Part shown: one piece after another, positions 13,101 through 26,159 of the stretch | Layout of the letters: every line of letters begins with the position of its first letter | Position numbering within the stretch: the first letter of the stretch is position 1 | Origin: Antedon mediterranea | Taxonomy: Eukaryota > Echinodermata > Crinoidea > Comatulida > Antedonidae | Reading direction: 5' to 3' | Assembly: GCF_964355755.1 (NCBI RefSeq) | Contig: NC_092673.1 | Span: 67,001-131,000, forward strand | Length of the DNA stretch: 64,000 bases | Position numbers and translations under genes: made by a program | The notes under the pieces: model-generated | The model's input: only the letters and a program-made list of their open reading frames with translations | Databases searched by the model: none | What the model was told of the DNA's origin: nothing

Positions 13101-13402
13101 TCAGGCCATGGGATATGAATCTGTTTCTGAACGTGCAATGCCATCTCAGTCAAGTTCCATTTCCTAATTTTTGCAGAAAATGGGTGAACATTTGTAAAGC
13201 TATGAGCAATTTTTATCATTTACCTCGAATGAGTCTAAAAAATATGCTGACTGCACATGAACTTACTTTTGAAGGACGCCCTCATAGAGGAATATCGGAT
13301 GCAAGAAATATTGCACGGATTGCTGTCATACTGATGGAAGATGGGTGTATTTTGGATTGTAACGATTCATTTGACACTAATTTCTCACCTAATGCACATT
13401 AA
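10151..13402 (+). CDS. ERI1: ERI1-like 3'-5' exoribonuclease
   Basis: Six exons: 10151-10393, 10587-10699, 10898-11111, 11638-11721, 12686-12795, 13105-13402; 353 residues, close to the human protein as I recall it (about 349). Exon 2 encodes the SAP nucleic-acid-binding domain. The DEDDh exonuclease domain follows: IDYEAT supplies Asp158/Glu160, ACDGPWDM supplies Asp254, and GRPHRGISD supplies His315 and Asp320, with family spacing. ERI1 trims histone mRNA stem-loops and 5.8S rRNA 3' ends and degrades small RNAs. The TSITQ|SMVD exon 4-5 junction matches the vertebrate protein around TGITQ, so the authentic donor is at 11721/11722. That donor is embedded in a 72-bp tandem array occupying most of intron 4. 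Start: ATG at 10151; an in-frame ATG at 10118 lies upstream. Confidence 0.93.
11692..12627 (+). repeat. 13 x 72-bp minisatellite carrying the ERI1 exon 4 splice donor
   Basis: Thirteen near-identical 72-bp units, with donors at 11721/11722 and every 72 bases to 12585/12586. Each unit contains the last ~30 bases of exon 4, the donor ACACAG|GTAGGT and ~40 bases of intron. The unit is a multiple of three and has no stop in the ERI1 frame, so the frame stays open from exon 4 through the whole array. Variants are few: one unit has CATATCTC, one GTAGGTGTG, one GTAGGC, plus GGCCTCAG/GGCTTCAG/TTGCCTCAG alternatives. Confidence 0.95.
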
Positions 13403-15358
13403 TGAATTAGAAAAATGATCAAAATAACAATGTATATGTGCTAATTAAATACAGTATAACAAAGCTGTGAAAACTCACTTTCATACCTAGACTGAAAATC
13501 TGATTTATCTAACACTTATTTCCGTAATTAAAGTTTGAATATAGCACAACATTTGTTTACAGTCATTAAAAAAAGTACTTTTTTTCTAGGTAATTAATAT
13601 ATTGTTTCAGCAGAGTTTTTATACTGTTTTTGTTGTGATGACAAATAGGGAACTTTCGATTTGCAACGATCTAGGATTAGCATTACGTCATTTGTCTGTC
13701 GTTTGAAGTTTGCTGAAAAATGATTCATGGATTTTATCAAAACAGTTTTTCAATTTTATCATTTGTCTTTTAAGAACATTTTACAGTCAGTAAATTATTT
13801 TCTCATACAACCCTCCGTTTAAAAGTTAGATTTATTAAAATTAACATGGTATCCTGCTCTGAAGACACTTAACTTTTGTTTTTTACGCTTGGCTGGTCAC
13901 AACGTTTTATCATTCATTGGCCAAATCTAATTGAGACATTTGGCATAAAGCAATAATTATAGAAAATCTAGCATAATCCTGAAAAATAAATTTTTGAAGA
14001 ATATTTCCCATGATCTGGCATTTTTTTAAAGAAATCTAGCATAATTTTAACCAAATCTAGCATAATTTTTCGCTTTTGTGGGAGATGATAATGTGGCATA
14101 ATTTTGTGCTGCCACCTAATACCTAGCATACTTTTTTGATTAACTGATTTGCTATCGCTCTGGAGCTGAGGTGCGCACACTACACTATATACAGTATATA
14201 ACTCGTATACAATAATCTTCGGTGGTATAAACTGGTGGTACGTTGTAGCCTACGTCACGTCAACAAAATGGCTTCCGCGTATCCCCCAGCAAGGTTTTGT
14301 GTTGTGTTGTTTTACAGTTAAATCTGTAATTTGGGTCAGTATGTGCCACTTACTTTACATTTGTTTCTTTGATATTAATTGATCTTTTTATGGTATGGTA
14401 AACTACTAGCCTATACAGAGTACTACTACTCTAGGCTACTACCTAGGAAATATAGCCTAGCTAGGCTAGGGTTATCCTCCCATCCCTAGCTAGGAGGCCT
14501 TATTAGTATTTATAATTTAGTAACTATTTTAGTACTAGGCCCTAGGCCTAGTAGAGCAGAGCCTAGAGGCCCCCTCTCCATACTAGAGGCTAGGCCTAGG
14601 CCCCTAATGCCTTTTCTAGACCTAGGATTGTTTGGGCGTTCATTGAAATAATTGACACTACAATAGGTCTAGGCCTAGGACGGTGTGTTTATAAAATACA
14701 AATAAATACTGCATAATAAATAGGCATAGGGCCAGGCTAGTAGTAGTACTGTATATAACATTTAATATATAAAAATTGTATATATTTGATTGGTTAATTA
14801 TGCATCATTGTCATTTGAATTAGTTCTAATGCATGTTCAGCATTTTTTTATAAACATATTTAGAATTGTTGCCATGAGAGGTTGTTTACTGACCCCCTAT
14901 GTTATGTTCGAAAATTACTCTGTAGTGCGTACCCTCCTCTATACTGCGCCTTGTTGAAGATGGATCAGCCAATTTATTAAATTAAAGTTTACTTTAGAAC
15001 TGTATGTGTTATAAAACAATAATAATAATTTACACTGTAAGACATGTATTATGTAATGCAGGGCAGGCACAAACTTGAACCTGATCACATTCAGGATACA
15101 AACGTGGTTTGGTCATCAAAAGTATATACATGGTAGGAAATGACCTTGTAGTGAAATCATTAGGACAATGATTTAAGTATTGTATAAATTAAAATACAGT
15201 TAAATGTATCAAATGTATGCAGTGAATCATACATTCATTCAAGTGCATGTATTGAAATATTGTAATTGATTGATTACACTTTTATTTTTAGGTAATTGTT
15301 GACAAGACATAGACTTACTGCATGTCTTAAAAGTCATCACCGATAAAAAGCATTTGTC
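13403..15358. other. Intergenic region and 5' UTR of the UBAN gene
   Basis: No coding gene seen. A dense cluster of TAGGCCTA/CCTAGG palindromes lies at about 14400-14740. A candidate noncoding first exon near 14260-14290 and a 5' UTR exon starting after the acceptor near 15291 probably belong to the gene at 15359; stops upstream of 15359 exclude a longer coding start in that exon. Confidence 0.45.
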
Positions 15359-18300
15359 ATGATGGACATGGAGGACCTCTACATTGGAAGTAGTGTAGAA
15401 GGATCAACCTGCAAAAGGTCACCCCTAATTTCACGTGGAACACACAAGTACAGAACAGCAGATAAAATCGTCATACCAAGTTTTGTAGAAGATATGCACC
15501 AGGTAAGTACAAAAAAGGTCATATTTTGTTTCCTCATTTATTAATTAAATCCATGATTGTGTTCAGAAAATCCCCCAACAATTTAACAAGTTAAACAGAA
15601 AAATAATTTGTTTATATTCTTGTTGTTGGTTTTCATCATCAGTTTTGTTTCCTAATTTAGAAAGTTACATCAGTAATATGCAATTTCAATTATTGGAAAC
15701 TTGATATTTTATTGCATCAATATAATATATCCTGCTTTAGTTTATGACCACTAAGTGTACAGTACATACACTGTTAAAATGTTACAAAACCTTTCTGTGT
15801 AGGAAATCTGGATATAGAATTTGTGTAACATCCTGGTGGTGATAATCACAAATGTATTGTAGCTTAGTAGTACCTTCTTATCTAATATAAATTTACGTAA
15901 GGGCAAAATTCGGTAAATCACGCCTTACTTCTAGAATTTTTACTCGATGGTATATAAAGTTGGTTCGTACTTTCGGTACTGATTTTAACCACCTGATGTA
16001 ACCCTGTTTACTAATTAAATTAAGTTAGATAATTAGTTATTGACGATTAAAACGAATTTAGGTTCAACGATTTGCCCCAAATAGGGGTGTTTTCGATCGT
16101 GGTATACACTGTCTAATGGATGTCCATCTTGAAAAATACCCGCCACAAAAATGCGAGGAGGCTTCGCATTTTCCTATTCTCCTCCTACGATAATTGTTTT
16201 TAATAGCTGAAAACCGGTTGAACAGCTAGAGTACAGCATCATAATGTTGAAGACAGGCCGATTTTCTTTAAAAAATACTATTTTGATACGATTATACAAA
16301 TGTATTGATTTGCGATGAATGGAACATCTCAATCTCTCAGTCTGCCAGAGTTTGGTTTAACACAAGTAGGTAAATTTATGAGCCCTTGGTTTAAAACACA
16401 TACGGTAGGTAAATATATGGGCCCTTTGAGAATAAACTTGCAATACTTTGACAATACTGTAAATACCTATTAACTATTTTTGGTCCTCATTTGAATCGAA
16501 CATTTCTTACTGTGAATGTTCGTACTGTTAGATGTAATAAAAAAATATATACAAATAAACTTTATTACTGAGATTGTGGTTAGGCTTCACTGTTAGTGTT
16601 AGATATATAAACACATTATTATATACAAATAAACTTTATACTGACAGTTCCCTCTCAACTTTTGTATTAATTATTAATTAATAATTACCAATAATATAAA
16701 CGTCGTAGTGGTGTATCGTGACATGTACTTTAATATTTCAATCGATTATGAAAGTGACAGTTTTAACAAAGTATTAAATCGCAAATGTTTTACTGTATTT
16801 AGAGGTGTATTATTTATAGGCCTATAAAACATGAACAAAATATTTCGTTACTGAGTGCATAAAGAATATATTTAATTGTTGCTCTTTGTACTTATCCGCT
16901 TTCCCATCCCTCAAACCTAATGTTACATACAAAACACAAATTGGGTTTCTTTAAATGAGTCCAGATCAAAAATTTGGACTCTTTATGTGATAAGTTTCTC
17001 CTTCGGAAGTAATTCCTAGGGTGCTAATTTTTTTTGAAATCGCCAGTTTTGTTACGCTGAAATTACTGTGTATTCGAGAACCATCTGTGGGCACGACCTA
17101 GATGGTAAGCGAGCGTACCATCTAGTAATAATAATTAATATATTATAAAAGTATCAAAATGTTCAAATGTGACTTACATATTTGTGATTTCTTAGTTGCC
17201 AATTAGTGCACTGCTAATGCTATCCAACTTGTGACTACCTACTGTCATGTGCTTGAAATATTTTATAAGTGATCATTTTGTATCTGTCATTCTGTATCGC
17301 AAGAGTAATTGTAAATTAATTAATTTAATGTTTTTTTTGTACACCTCATTACTTTTATTTCCTTAAATGTCTTAGTAAAATAGTAGGTTTTGCCGCATAC
17401 AGAAGCTTAATAATAATTCTGTTTGCAAATTCATAATATGAAAAATACTATATGGCGACTATAAGCTCGAGTCACATTAGTGGAAAAATCACTGATCCAT
17501 GGCATCTTCTCAACTTGAGACACACCCAAAATGAAGATATATCCCAAAGACATAATATAAAATAATTAATAAAACGTTATTGATTATGAAATCATTGGTT
17601 ATAAATCTCCCACTAAAATTTAACTATTACTGTATTAACATTTAATAACAGTGTATTTTCACTCTTCCTGCTTACTAACAATGCCGTAATCAGATTTCAT
17701 TTATTGAACATTTCCGATAAAGTGAAAATACTTAACACTTTCATTACACACTGTTTGAATTCTTGTTTCTTTAAAATGACCAATCAGCATGTTGGTTCAT
17801 GACAAAGTAAAATTGGGTATTATTTAAAATATTCCCCTCTTCTCAGTGTACTGTATATTATTATTATCTCACTTCCTTGTTTGCTTGCATACATAATTTA
17901 AAAATATTAGTAAATTCAGTTATGTTTTCCTGCATACATTACATAAAATCTTTTTTTTTTATTAATTTGCAGTTAGGACACCCTGTTTCTTTGATAGATC
18001 ATGCTATCATCTGTATGCTTTCCATCAATAAATGTTTTTTTTTTTTTTGTATTTGCTGTTACGAAACCTTGGCTGCCTGGCTGATCTCTGTACCATGTAT
18101 TATCATGTTCTATGTACAGTACAGTATTGTCAAGGCACATTAAATAATCATAGATCATTCAACATAGTAAGAGACTACTGATATAGTGGTAGATGTGTAG
18201 ATTAATAAACTGTTACTGTTGGTGGTATTTTAGGTTTTCCAACTTTCCAACATTTGTTTATAAATTGTTATTTCGGTATAAATATTTTCTTTGTATTCAA

Positions 18301-20730
18301 AATAATGTAAAGCATTGTAAGAGTGCTGTGATCCAGAACAACTTCCTTTTCCAAATATACTGTACAGTATACATTTTTTAGACTTAGTAAATACAGATAT
18401 TGAATACATATCGTCTATGTTGCTGCTCTGGTTGTTGTTTGCTTCTATTAATCATTTATTTTTGATGTGTAAAAACTGCCGTTTGTACAATTGTGAAAGA
18501 CACACACATTCATTTTTTGATGTAGGTATAAGTTTGTAATTTTGTTTGTAATCATGATTTTCATACTACATATTGTCAAAGAATATATATCACAAGAATG
18601 AGTAATCCGCGATTTTCCCTGTAACAGTAATATTGTCCATGTGGTAGGGCGCCGCCATAAGTGTGGATGTATCTGGGATGTATACAACTTTTTGTGACGG
18701 TTTCAATAATCAAAGGCTAGACCACCGGTAGTATTTTCATGATAAAAAATGTTATCAACTACATGCCAACATCATGTTAAATACTATTTGGATATTAATT
18801 GTTCGTTTTATGCAATTTATTTAGTAAAAACTGCCGTATAAACAGTTTGCTTTATCAACCGGGCGCTACGATAGCGTGACCGGGCGTGTTGGTGTTTACG
18901 CGTTTTCACGAAGGATTGTTTAATAATATTCCTATATTTAACTTGTTTCTGGTAAAACAAATAAATGTTAATAACATTTAACATTTTGTCCTATTAATAA
19001 CATGTATTTTATACTAATTTATATCATAAAAACAATACTTAATTTACCGGGCGTAGAGTAGTACACGGCAATGGTAAAGAATAGGCCGTGCTGAGTAACG
19101 ATTCATTGATTTTTGGTGTTGCTGTGTTAGGCCTTTTTTGTGAACTAACTTAGCATGTTAGTAAATAATTGTCTGTAAAAGTGAATGTACACTAGTTTGT
19201 TAATAAATATGTATTATAAAATAGTTTACAATTGCAAAAACTATTATCATAATTCTATTTAATGTGACATGTATAATATCTATTAAATCAAGTCTTATTT
19301 AGTATGTATACATCCGCCCTTATGAGGGCGGGCATCACTCACTGGAGCTCTCTGTTACAAATTTCTCATGCAAAAATCGCGGAATACTCATTCTTGTGAT
19401 ATATATTCTTTGATATTGTGTAATTCTGAAAAGGGATAAAACAGAAGGCTTGACATTGGAATAATGATAAAATATACTGCATTGCTGTCCTGAAAGCTCT
19501 TAAAGATAAATGAATACAGCAAATTACATTTGTGTGAACAACTACAGTAAGTTCAGGGAAATGTAGCAAGATTGTTTACTGTTTAGTATTGTTTTCACAG
19601 ATGAATGTAGAAACTGATAAACATTCATTAAGAATGAAGCTTGAATCTAAAGATGAAGAAATAAAGAAACTCACTGAACAGTTATATCAAGTTATGAGGA
19701 TGAACACAAACTGGCAACGATACAATGATCAACGTGAGGTAAAAGATCAGGAAAGGGATCGAGAACGTGCAATAATGATACGGCAGCTAACGATGCATAA
19801 AGATCACATACAGATGTCTGAACGGAAAATTATGGATATGAAATCAAGCCAGGAGAATGTTTTAAAAACTGAGAATATTGAATTAAAAGCACAGTTGGAA
19901 CTTAAAGAAGCTGAAATTCAGAAACTTAAGGCAGAACTAAAGACTAATAATCAGTCAGAAGAAAGTATGACAATGATCGAATTCCTTCGACAACAAGTGA
20001 ATGTATATGTTGAGGATTTTAGAAAAGAACGGAAGGATCGTGAAGCTGTTCAAGAAAAGTATGAATCAACCAGATTAGAGTTATTGGAAGCTAAAAGAAC
20101 TATTGACAAACTTACAGTAAGTCACTCACATTCATGATTCTACTGTACGGCCCTTTCAAACATTCTTCCAGCTTATTGCACTTGAGTAGTTGCTACTCTA
20201 GCTTGAAAAGGCTCCTCTTTAATTCAAGACTCTCCTCTGTCAGCTCAGAGTTCTAATCTTTGACACAAATTCTAGATGATATAGCTTTTGTTACCATCTC
20301 TTCCTTATATAGACCTTATTATCCTGTAACCATGTTGTTTGTTGTTATTACAGTTATTAAACAAACAAGATGAAACATCATATCCATATAGAAACTGGGA
20401 AACTACAGCAGCAAGAGTAAGTACATTTTTATTCCAAAAAATGGAAACTAATTATTGTAAACGGCTCCAAATATTAATAATAATTTTGTTTTGTCCTCCT
20501 AATAGTCTTTTGAAGCTGGAATGAGGTCAAGAGGTATTGATCATCAAGGACGCTTGCAATACAATGGGTCAGGGCTGTCTGATGATGTGGAAATCGACGC
20601 CGCTAAAACTGATGATGAAATGGACAGTTTTAACAAAGATGATCTTCAATGCCCAGCATGTTTTAAAAGTTTTTCTTTTAATAATCATCATTTACTCGTA
20701 GAACACTTAGATACATGTGGTTTAAAATAA
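15359..20730 (+). CDS. UBAN-domain ubiquitin-binding adaptor with C-terminal zinc finger (TNIP/optineurin/NEMO family)
   Basis: Four coding exons: 15359-15502, 19601-20116, 20354-20416, 20506-20730; 315 residues, all in phase. Residues ~50-220 are a continuous coiled coil. Within it ~172-209 (FLRQQVNVYVEDFRKERKDR) is the UBAN motif that binds linear ubiquitin, closest by eye to TNIP/ABIN (EDF-RER-DRE) and also shared by optineurin and NEMO. The C-terminus holds C-x2-C-x14-H-x3-C (Cys290, Cys293, His308, Cys312), resembling the ubiquitin-binding zinc finger of NEMO and optineurin. Such proteins act in cytosolic NF-kB and cell-death signalling or selective autophagy. The compact length is shorter than optineurin. 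The combination leaves the exact orthology open. A Helitron lies in the 4.1-kb intron 1. Confidence 0.85.
15881..17125 (+). mobile_element. Non-autonomous Helitron in UBAN gene intron 1
   Basis: Starts TCTAATATAAATTTACG directly after A15880 and ends CTAG (17122-17125) before T, with stem ACCATCT / AGATGGT upstream of the end. It is homologous over about 1.2 kb to 41426-42736, whose insertion boundaries are proven by an empty-site copy. No replicase-helicase frame. Confidence 0.85.
17126..19600. other. Rest of UBAN gene intron 1
   Basis: AT-rich intron. It holds the reverse-strand copy (about 18590-18790) and a partial forward copy (about 19310-19410) of the repeat at 9.7 kb, and a short inverted repeat CCGCCCTTATGAGGGCGG near 19315. 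No exon was recognised. Confidence 0.5.
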
Positions 20731-20812
20731 TTGTAATTAATAATAGCCCTGTATATACAGTATATTTTGTGCCTGTGATTTTAATACAGTATATATAATA
20801 TATACATTAATA

Positions 20813-20885
20813 TCAGTGGTCTAATGGTTAGCATATTGAGCAGAAGGTTCCTGGTTGAACCTCTTCATTCTCACAGATTTCCTCA
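20813..20885 (+). repeat. tRNA-like sequence, probable SINE head
   Basis: TGGTCTAATGGTTAGCA matches a tRNA A-box region and a one-base-deleted B-box (GGTTGAACC) follows about 30 bases later. Spacing is tRNA-like, but the missing B-box C argues against a functional tRNA. Confidence 0.45.
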
Positions 20886-22042
20886 TCTCTTTATTCAAAT
20901 GATGGAATTTAAATATGTTTAATTCATTTCTGGGGCACAACTGATTGATGATGAAATTCAGATTAATTCCTTTTTCTCAATTCAATATAATTACCACATG
21001 TTCTACCTACTACTACCAAATACCCCACTGTAAGAGATCACAAGCAATTGACTTGACTCAAGTTCCTGTGACTACCAACCTGACAAATTTGCTTTAACTT
21101 CAGTAAGAAATGTATATACAATTGTTCCCTGCAGATTTTACAAAGAAACTTCCTTGTGATCTCTAAAATGAAATAAATGCATGACAAAATTTTCCAAATA
21201 TTTTCATATTGTTCAGTTCATATTTATATAATATGGAATGTCTTCATATCAGTTTATTTGACAACCTTTAAAGGGCCACAGTATTACAAACAATTTATAT
21301 CAATGAATATATAATATACTGATAATCAATTTAAATATAAAAATAATTATTTTTCTTTGCTACAATTTTTTTTACGACATGAATTATTTTGTTTATAAGA
21401 ACGTAATAAGGATCATTGACACAATAACCAGAAATATCAATGAAAAATGATTAAATGACTTGAACTACGCTTTACTGTCGTCATTAATGCTTTAACATAA
21501 ATATGTAGGTTTCGTCGTGACAAGACAAAATATGTCCAAATAAACTACTGACCAATCAGAAATAACGTTCTATATCATCACTGGGAAGCTTGCCACTGAC
21601 GGCAAAATAAAAATGTGTGTTTTTTGTTGCTTTTTAATAGCATCAAGAGTTATAATGACCAAATTGAACTATATTTAATATATATCAGTATATATTAATA
21701 TATGCCTACTATATAATTACTGTAAATGTCATGACTACCAAAATAATAAACAGTAATTATAATAACAGTATAATAATTTACAAAAGAAAAGTAAGCTATC
21801 AATCAATCCTTATATACTTTTTGAACAGCGATGTGAATATTGCAATATAGTTTTAGGATCAAAACAAGATTATAATGAATTAATGCAAATGCAAATTACT
21901 GGTACAAGCATTCAAACGTGATCAATTACTACCTAAAGCAACACGGTACTTCATTAATATTTCATGGATGCTTGGATGGATAAAAGATTAATTAAGAAAA
22001 AACAGTTCACACTTTATGAAAACGATTTAACATATATGTAAC

Positions 22043-22078
22043 CATAGAGATATTATAGTTCACTATAATATCTCTATG
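22043..22078. repeat. 36-bp near-perfect palindrome
   Basis: A 17-base arm (22043-22059) and its exact reverse complement (22062-22078) flank a 2-nt centre. The palindrome is bracketed by direct repeats of ATGTAAC, like a target duplication around a tiny hairpin insertion. A related, imperfect hairpin lies near 40590-40645. Confidence 0.75.
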
Positions 22079-22270
22079 ATGTAACATAATGAAACTATCT
22101 GGAACATGATTTAAACAAATTAATTTGAAGAAAAACAGTAATGGGTATGGGTATATGTGATATAGGCCTATAGAGTTTTTATTATGTTTTAAAATATTTT
22201 ATATTGTTTTAAATATTTTAATCCATTCTAGTGGCGGGTTTGAATGTGACGGAAAATAAATAAATAAGTA

Positions 22271-25200
22271 CAGTGGCGTATCCAGTAGGGGGCCGGGGGC
22301 CGGGGGCCGGCCCCCCCCCCCCCTGATTTCGTTTCCGTCGGCACATCATCGCGGCCGTCGGCAAACAAAGGTGCCGGGGAAAAAAATAAACTATTTATTC
22401 TGACAATAATTGAACTGTAAACATAATTCTTTTGAGTGTTTGTTTATTTACATATCATATCATCATTGATCCCTTCAGATCAACTATTTTTTATTTTCAT
22501 TACATCTAACGAAACACGTAAAAAATGTGTAGCACGTACGTACGGCCGTACGCGGTAGATTGTTTACTCAAAAGTCTTTGACCTTACCCTAAAACCTTGT
22601 TTTTGCATGCAGTTGAGCCTCTCATGACCTGGGATTTGTATGTCTTCCTACGCTAAGAGATTATAGTTCCACATGCCATGTGCTTTTTTGTCTAAGATAT
22701 ATTTATTATAAGTGCAAAAAAAACGGGTTTTTTTCTCGATATGAGGCCTTTATTATTCAAAATTTTTAAAGAAAAAGCACATTATACCATAAAAAATATC
22801 CATGTATTTCATTTTTGGAACTGAATATTCCGTGAGGCTCAACTACAAAACCACCATTTTGTGATATGATGTCATCGTAAGCCAATCAAAGCTGAGCTTT
22901 CTCGCGATTGGCATTGCTCACGGTTGAATGATTTAGGATTCCAGCTGATTTGATTGGTGGATGCGAATCACCCGCAGCGGAATGTTTTCTCTCGCGCGTG
23001 TACCATGAATCTCTCTGATCGTTACTACACAAAGTTAGAGCAATGAATTTGTCCGAATTTCGTTAAGTAAACAACTTTATATATTTTATAAGCATTTAAT
23101 AACATGTTTTATTGATATTTCCAATGGTGATATCAACTCAACTCAACTCAACGTAAACATTTATTTTCTTTCTTTCATTCAATAATAAAACAAATGAATA
23201 AGTTATTAAAAAAAGTAAGTACGAGTTACAAATAATACATTTCATTAATATAATATATATAAACACGACAGGCAAAGAACATTAGTTCTAAACCGCCCGG
23301 TGATATACTGAAATTTTAATTAATTAATTTGAAACGATAAAGATGAGGAAATATAATATAAATATATAGCCTATATAGACTATTTTTAGTTACACACATA
23401 TATAAATATACATATTTATATATATAAACAAATCAGGCAAAGAACATTAACATTAATTTAATTATTTTATTTATTTGTATATATATGCATATATGTACAC
23501 ACACACCTATATATATGTATATATACATATATACATACATACATACACACAAACTCATCAGACAATAAACATTAATTCTAAACAGCCCGGCGATATACTG
23601 AATTATTAATTAATTAATTTGAAACGATAAAGATGAGGAAATATAATATAAATATAAAGCCTATATAAACTATTTTCAGTTACATATATATATATATAAA
23701 TATACAATATTTATATATAAACAAATCAGGCAAAGAATATATAAATATATATATACAAATATATATAAATCCAAAGGCAAATAACTGAAAAAAAAATGAC
23801 AATGCTGTGGGTATCAGTGGCTGGATCTCAATGGAGATACAAAAAAAGCGAAAAACTAAATCAAAACGATAAAGTAAACAGCCAGAAAAGTTAGCAGAGC
23901 TATATACATACACACACACATACATATATACAAATCAATTGTGTTGCATAGCACTGTGTAAATATATATAAATAAATAAATAATTTTATTTTTTTAATAT
24001 ATTGATAACATCAAATAATACCTTATATAAAAAGAACTGCAACATGTGGAAAAAAAGATGGCAATCCACGAAAGGCAAGCCTGTGATGTGGAAGCCCACA
24101 CAATGAAGAAATAAATAAGTTAGACAGAACAACAAACACACAGGTACAGAACAAACTTACAGGACGCGAATCACAACACAAACAGACATCAACAAACAGA
24201 ACATGCACAGACACACCCGAAAACACATCACCAGGGGAAAACATTAATATTTAGAAATGAGGAAAGATTTGAATGTTTTATTAAATAAAAATTTAGTAGC
24301 CGAATTTTTAATTTGAAAAGGAATTTTATTCCAATTCATGGGACCAGTATATCTGATTGAATGTTTAAAGGCAGTGAGTCTTGGTTTTGGCAAATGTAGG
24401 TCTTGTGAAATACGAGTATTATAATTATGAACTTCGTGATTAAATTTGAAAAGATGAGATGAAGGAGATTCTGGCAAGTGTGGGTCCAATGTCAACAAAA
24501 AAGCCATTGAAGCTATTAGCAATAATCTTTGGATCGCTAGTTAAGGTACCATTACAATTAATACGTTTTACATTGTTGCTTTTGCTGGGAGTAGTTTGAA
24601 GTACATTTCTAATTGTAGACCAAGTTTTTTTAATATTGTGTTGATGTTTGGTGAAGAGCTTAAGAAAGTAATCAGATTTTGAAGAGCGAATTATAGTAAT
24701 GAGCAAATTACGATATCGTTTAAACATCGTTTCATTCTTAGACGTTGGGTTTTTAAAAAATCTGGAATAAAGTTTTTGCTTGTGCTTAATCGATTTAAGA
24801 ATGCTACTTGTAACCCAGGGCTGGATATTTACATTCTTTTTTAATTTGGACTTAAAAGGAAAACAGGTATATAAATGTCGTTTAAAGATGTTTCAAATAA
24901 GTTGTAAGCTGAATTTGGATCATTATTGGAAATAACATGATCCCATGACGTTAAATAAAGTTTTAATTTAAATTTGTTAATATTTTCGGGACTGAAATTT
25001 CTAGAGGGTGGAAGTTCATGATTATTATATTGTTTATCAATTGGAGTGTAAACAATATTAAACACAGGAAGATGATCGGTAGCATCGCAGAAGAAAGCTC
25101 CACTTAGATTTTCATATCGAAATTCGTTTGTATGAATATGATCTAAGAGGGTTGCCGTTGTATCGGTCATTCTAGTAGGTCTGTGAATAAGAGGTAGAAA

Positions 25201-26151
25201 TGAGTTGCTAAAAAGAGAATTCATAAACATATTAACACGATTATCATACTGGTATTGGATTAAATCGATATTAAAGTCTCCGAGTAAGTAAACAGATTTC
25301 TTTTCACCATTTAATTTAATTAATATATCATCAAACAAATCAGAAAAATAATTAAAATCAAGACTACCAGCTCTATAAATACAACCGATAATAATATTAG
25401 ATTGTGAGGATTGTTCAATTTCGATAAAGATAGAGTCACAAACAGATTCAGGCATGCTGACATCATGTCGAACTTTAAATGAAAGATGTTCGTGGACATA
25501 TATACCAACACCACCGCCGCGCTTAAGTTCTCTGTTTTTAGAAACAAAAGCGTAATTTGGAATTTGAACAACTGGATTATCAGTGTCAAGCCATGTTTCA
25601 CTACTTGCAATGATATCAAAAGTAAAATTAATGGATTTAAGAAACGTACATATAGAATCAATGTTACGTTGTAAGCTTCTAGAGTTAAAGTGTATCATTG
25701 ATAGACAATTGTATCATTGATATATAAAATAAATTACTAAAAAACGTAATTATATGTAATTATTTTAACCAAAAATGGCGTAGTTAATAGAATTGTCGAC
25801 TGAGGCCGCAAATTGTTTTACTTCTTTCGTGGCTAAAAACGATCATTTTCGGCGATGTTTTAGACCCTATATTTCGAAAACTACAAATCAGATTTTCCTA
25901 ATTCTTTCTTTATTGTAATATGAATACATTAACATACTAACAGATAATGTTGGTTTGGTTTTAATTTTGCATCGTTATCCCATATAAGACAATATGACTA
26001 TGTAATCCTAGAACATATATTGATCAGAGACGTCGTGTATGTACAGATAATGACACCAATTTTTCTCGGCAAATTGGCAATTCCCGCCCCCCCCCCCCCC
26101 ACCCCCCCCCCCCCCCCCCTTCCCAACTTCAAAATCCTGGATACAACACTG
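22271..26151. mobile_element. hAT-like DNA element, 3.9 kb, with LINE inside
   Basis: Imperfect terminal inverted repeats CAGTGGCGTATCCAG and CTGGATACAACACTG bound the element, and the 8-bp duplication AATAAGTA flanks it at 22263-22270 and 26152-26159. Ends of this type with an 8-bp duplication indicate hAT. G-rich and C-rich homopolymer tracts adjoin both ends. No transposase frame was found; the interior has AT microsatellites (about 23130-24000) and a degraded LINE at 24244-25735. Confidence 0.82.
24244..25735 (-). pseudogene. Degraded non-LTR retrotransposon (LINE) with RT domain missing
   Basis: Reading down the minus strand, 25698-24841 encodes an APE-type endonuclease (NSRSL, SETW, GGGVGIYV, GDFNIDL, DHLPV motifs). 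After a frameshift near 24850 comes the endonuclease-RT linker ending at FFVDIGPTLA. Within a few tens of bases (about 24440-24490) the sequence jumps, in another frame, to the extreme ORF2 C-terminus (YNTR, GPMNWNKIP). The whole reverse transcriptase domain is therefore absent. The element lies within the hAT-like insertion and cannot be autonomous. Confidence 0.85.
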
Positions 26152-26159
26152 AATAAGTA

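Larger units (their letters stand above)
20731..22235. other. 3' UTR and intergenic region
   Basis: Holds a tRNA-like relic (20813-20885) and a perfect palindrome (22043-22078). A possible poly(A) signal AATAAA lies near 21172. Otherwise AT-rich without recognisable genes. Confidence 0.45.
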
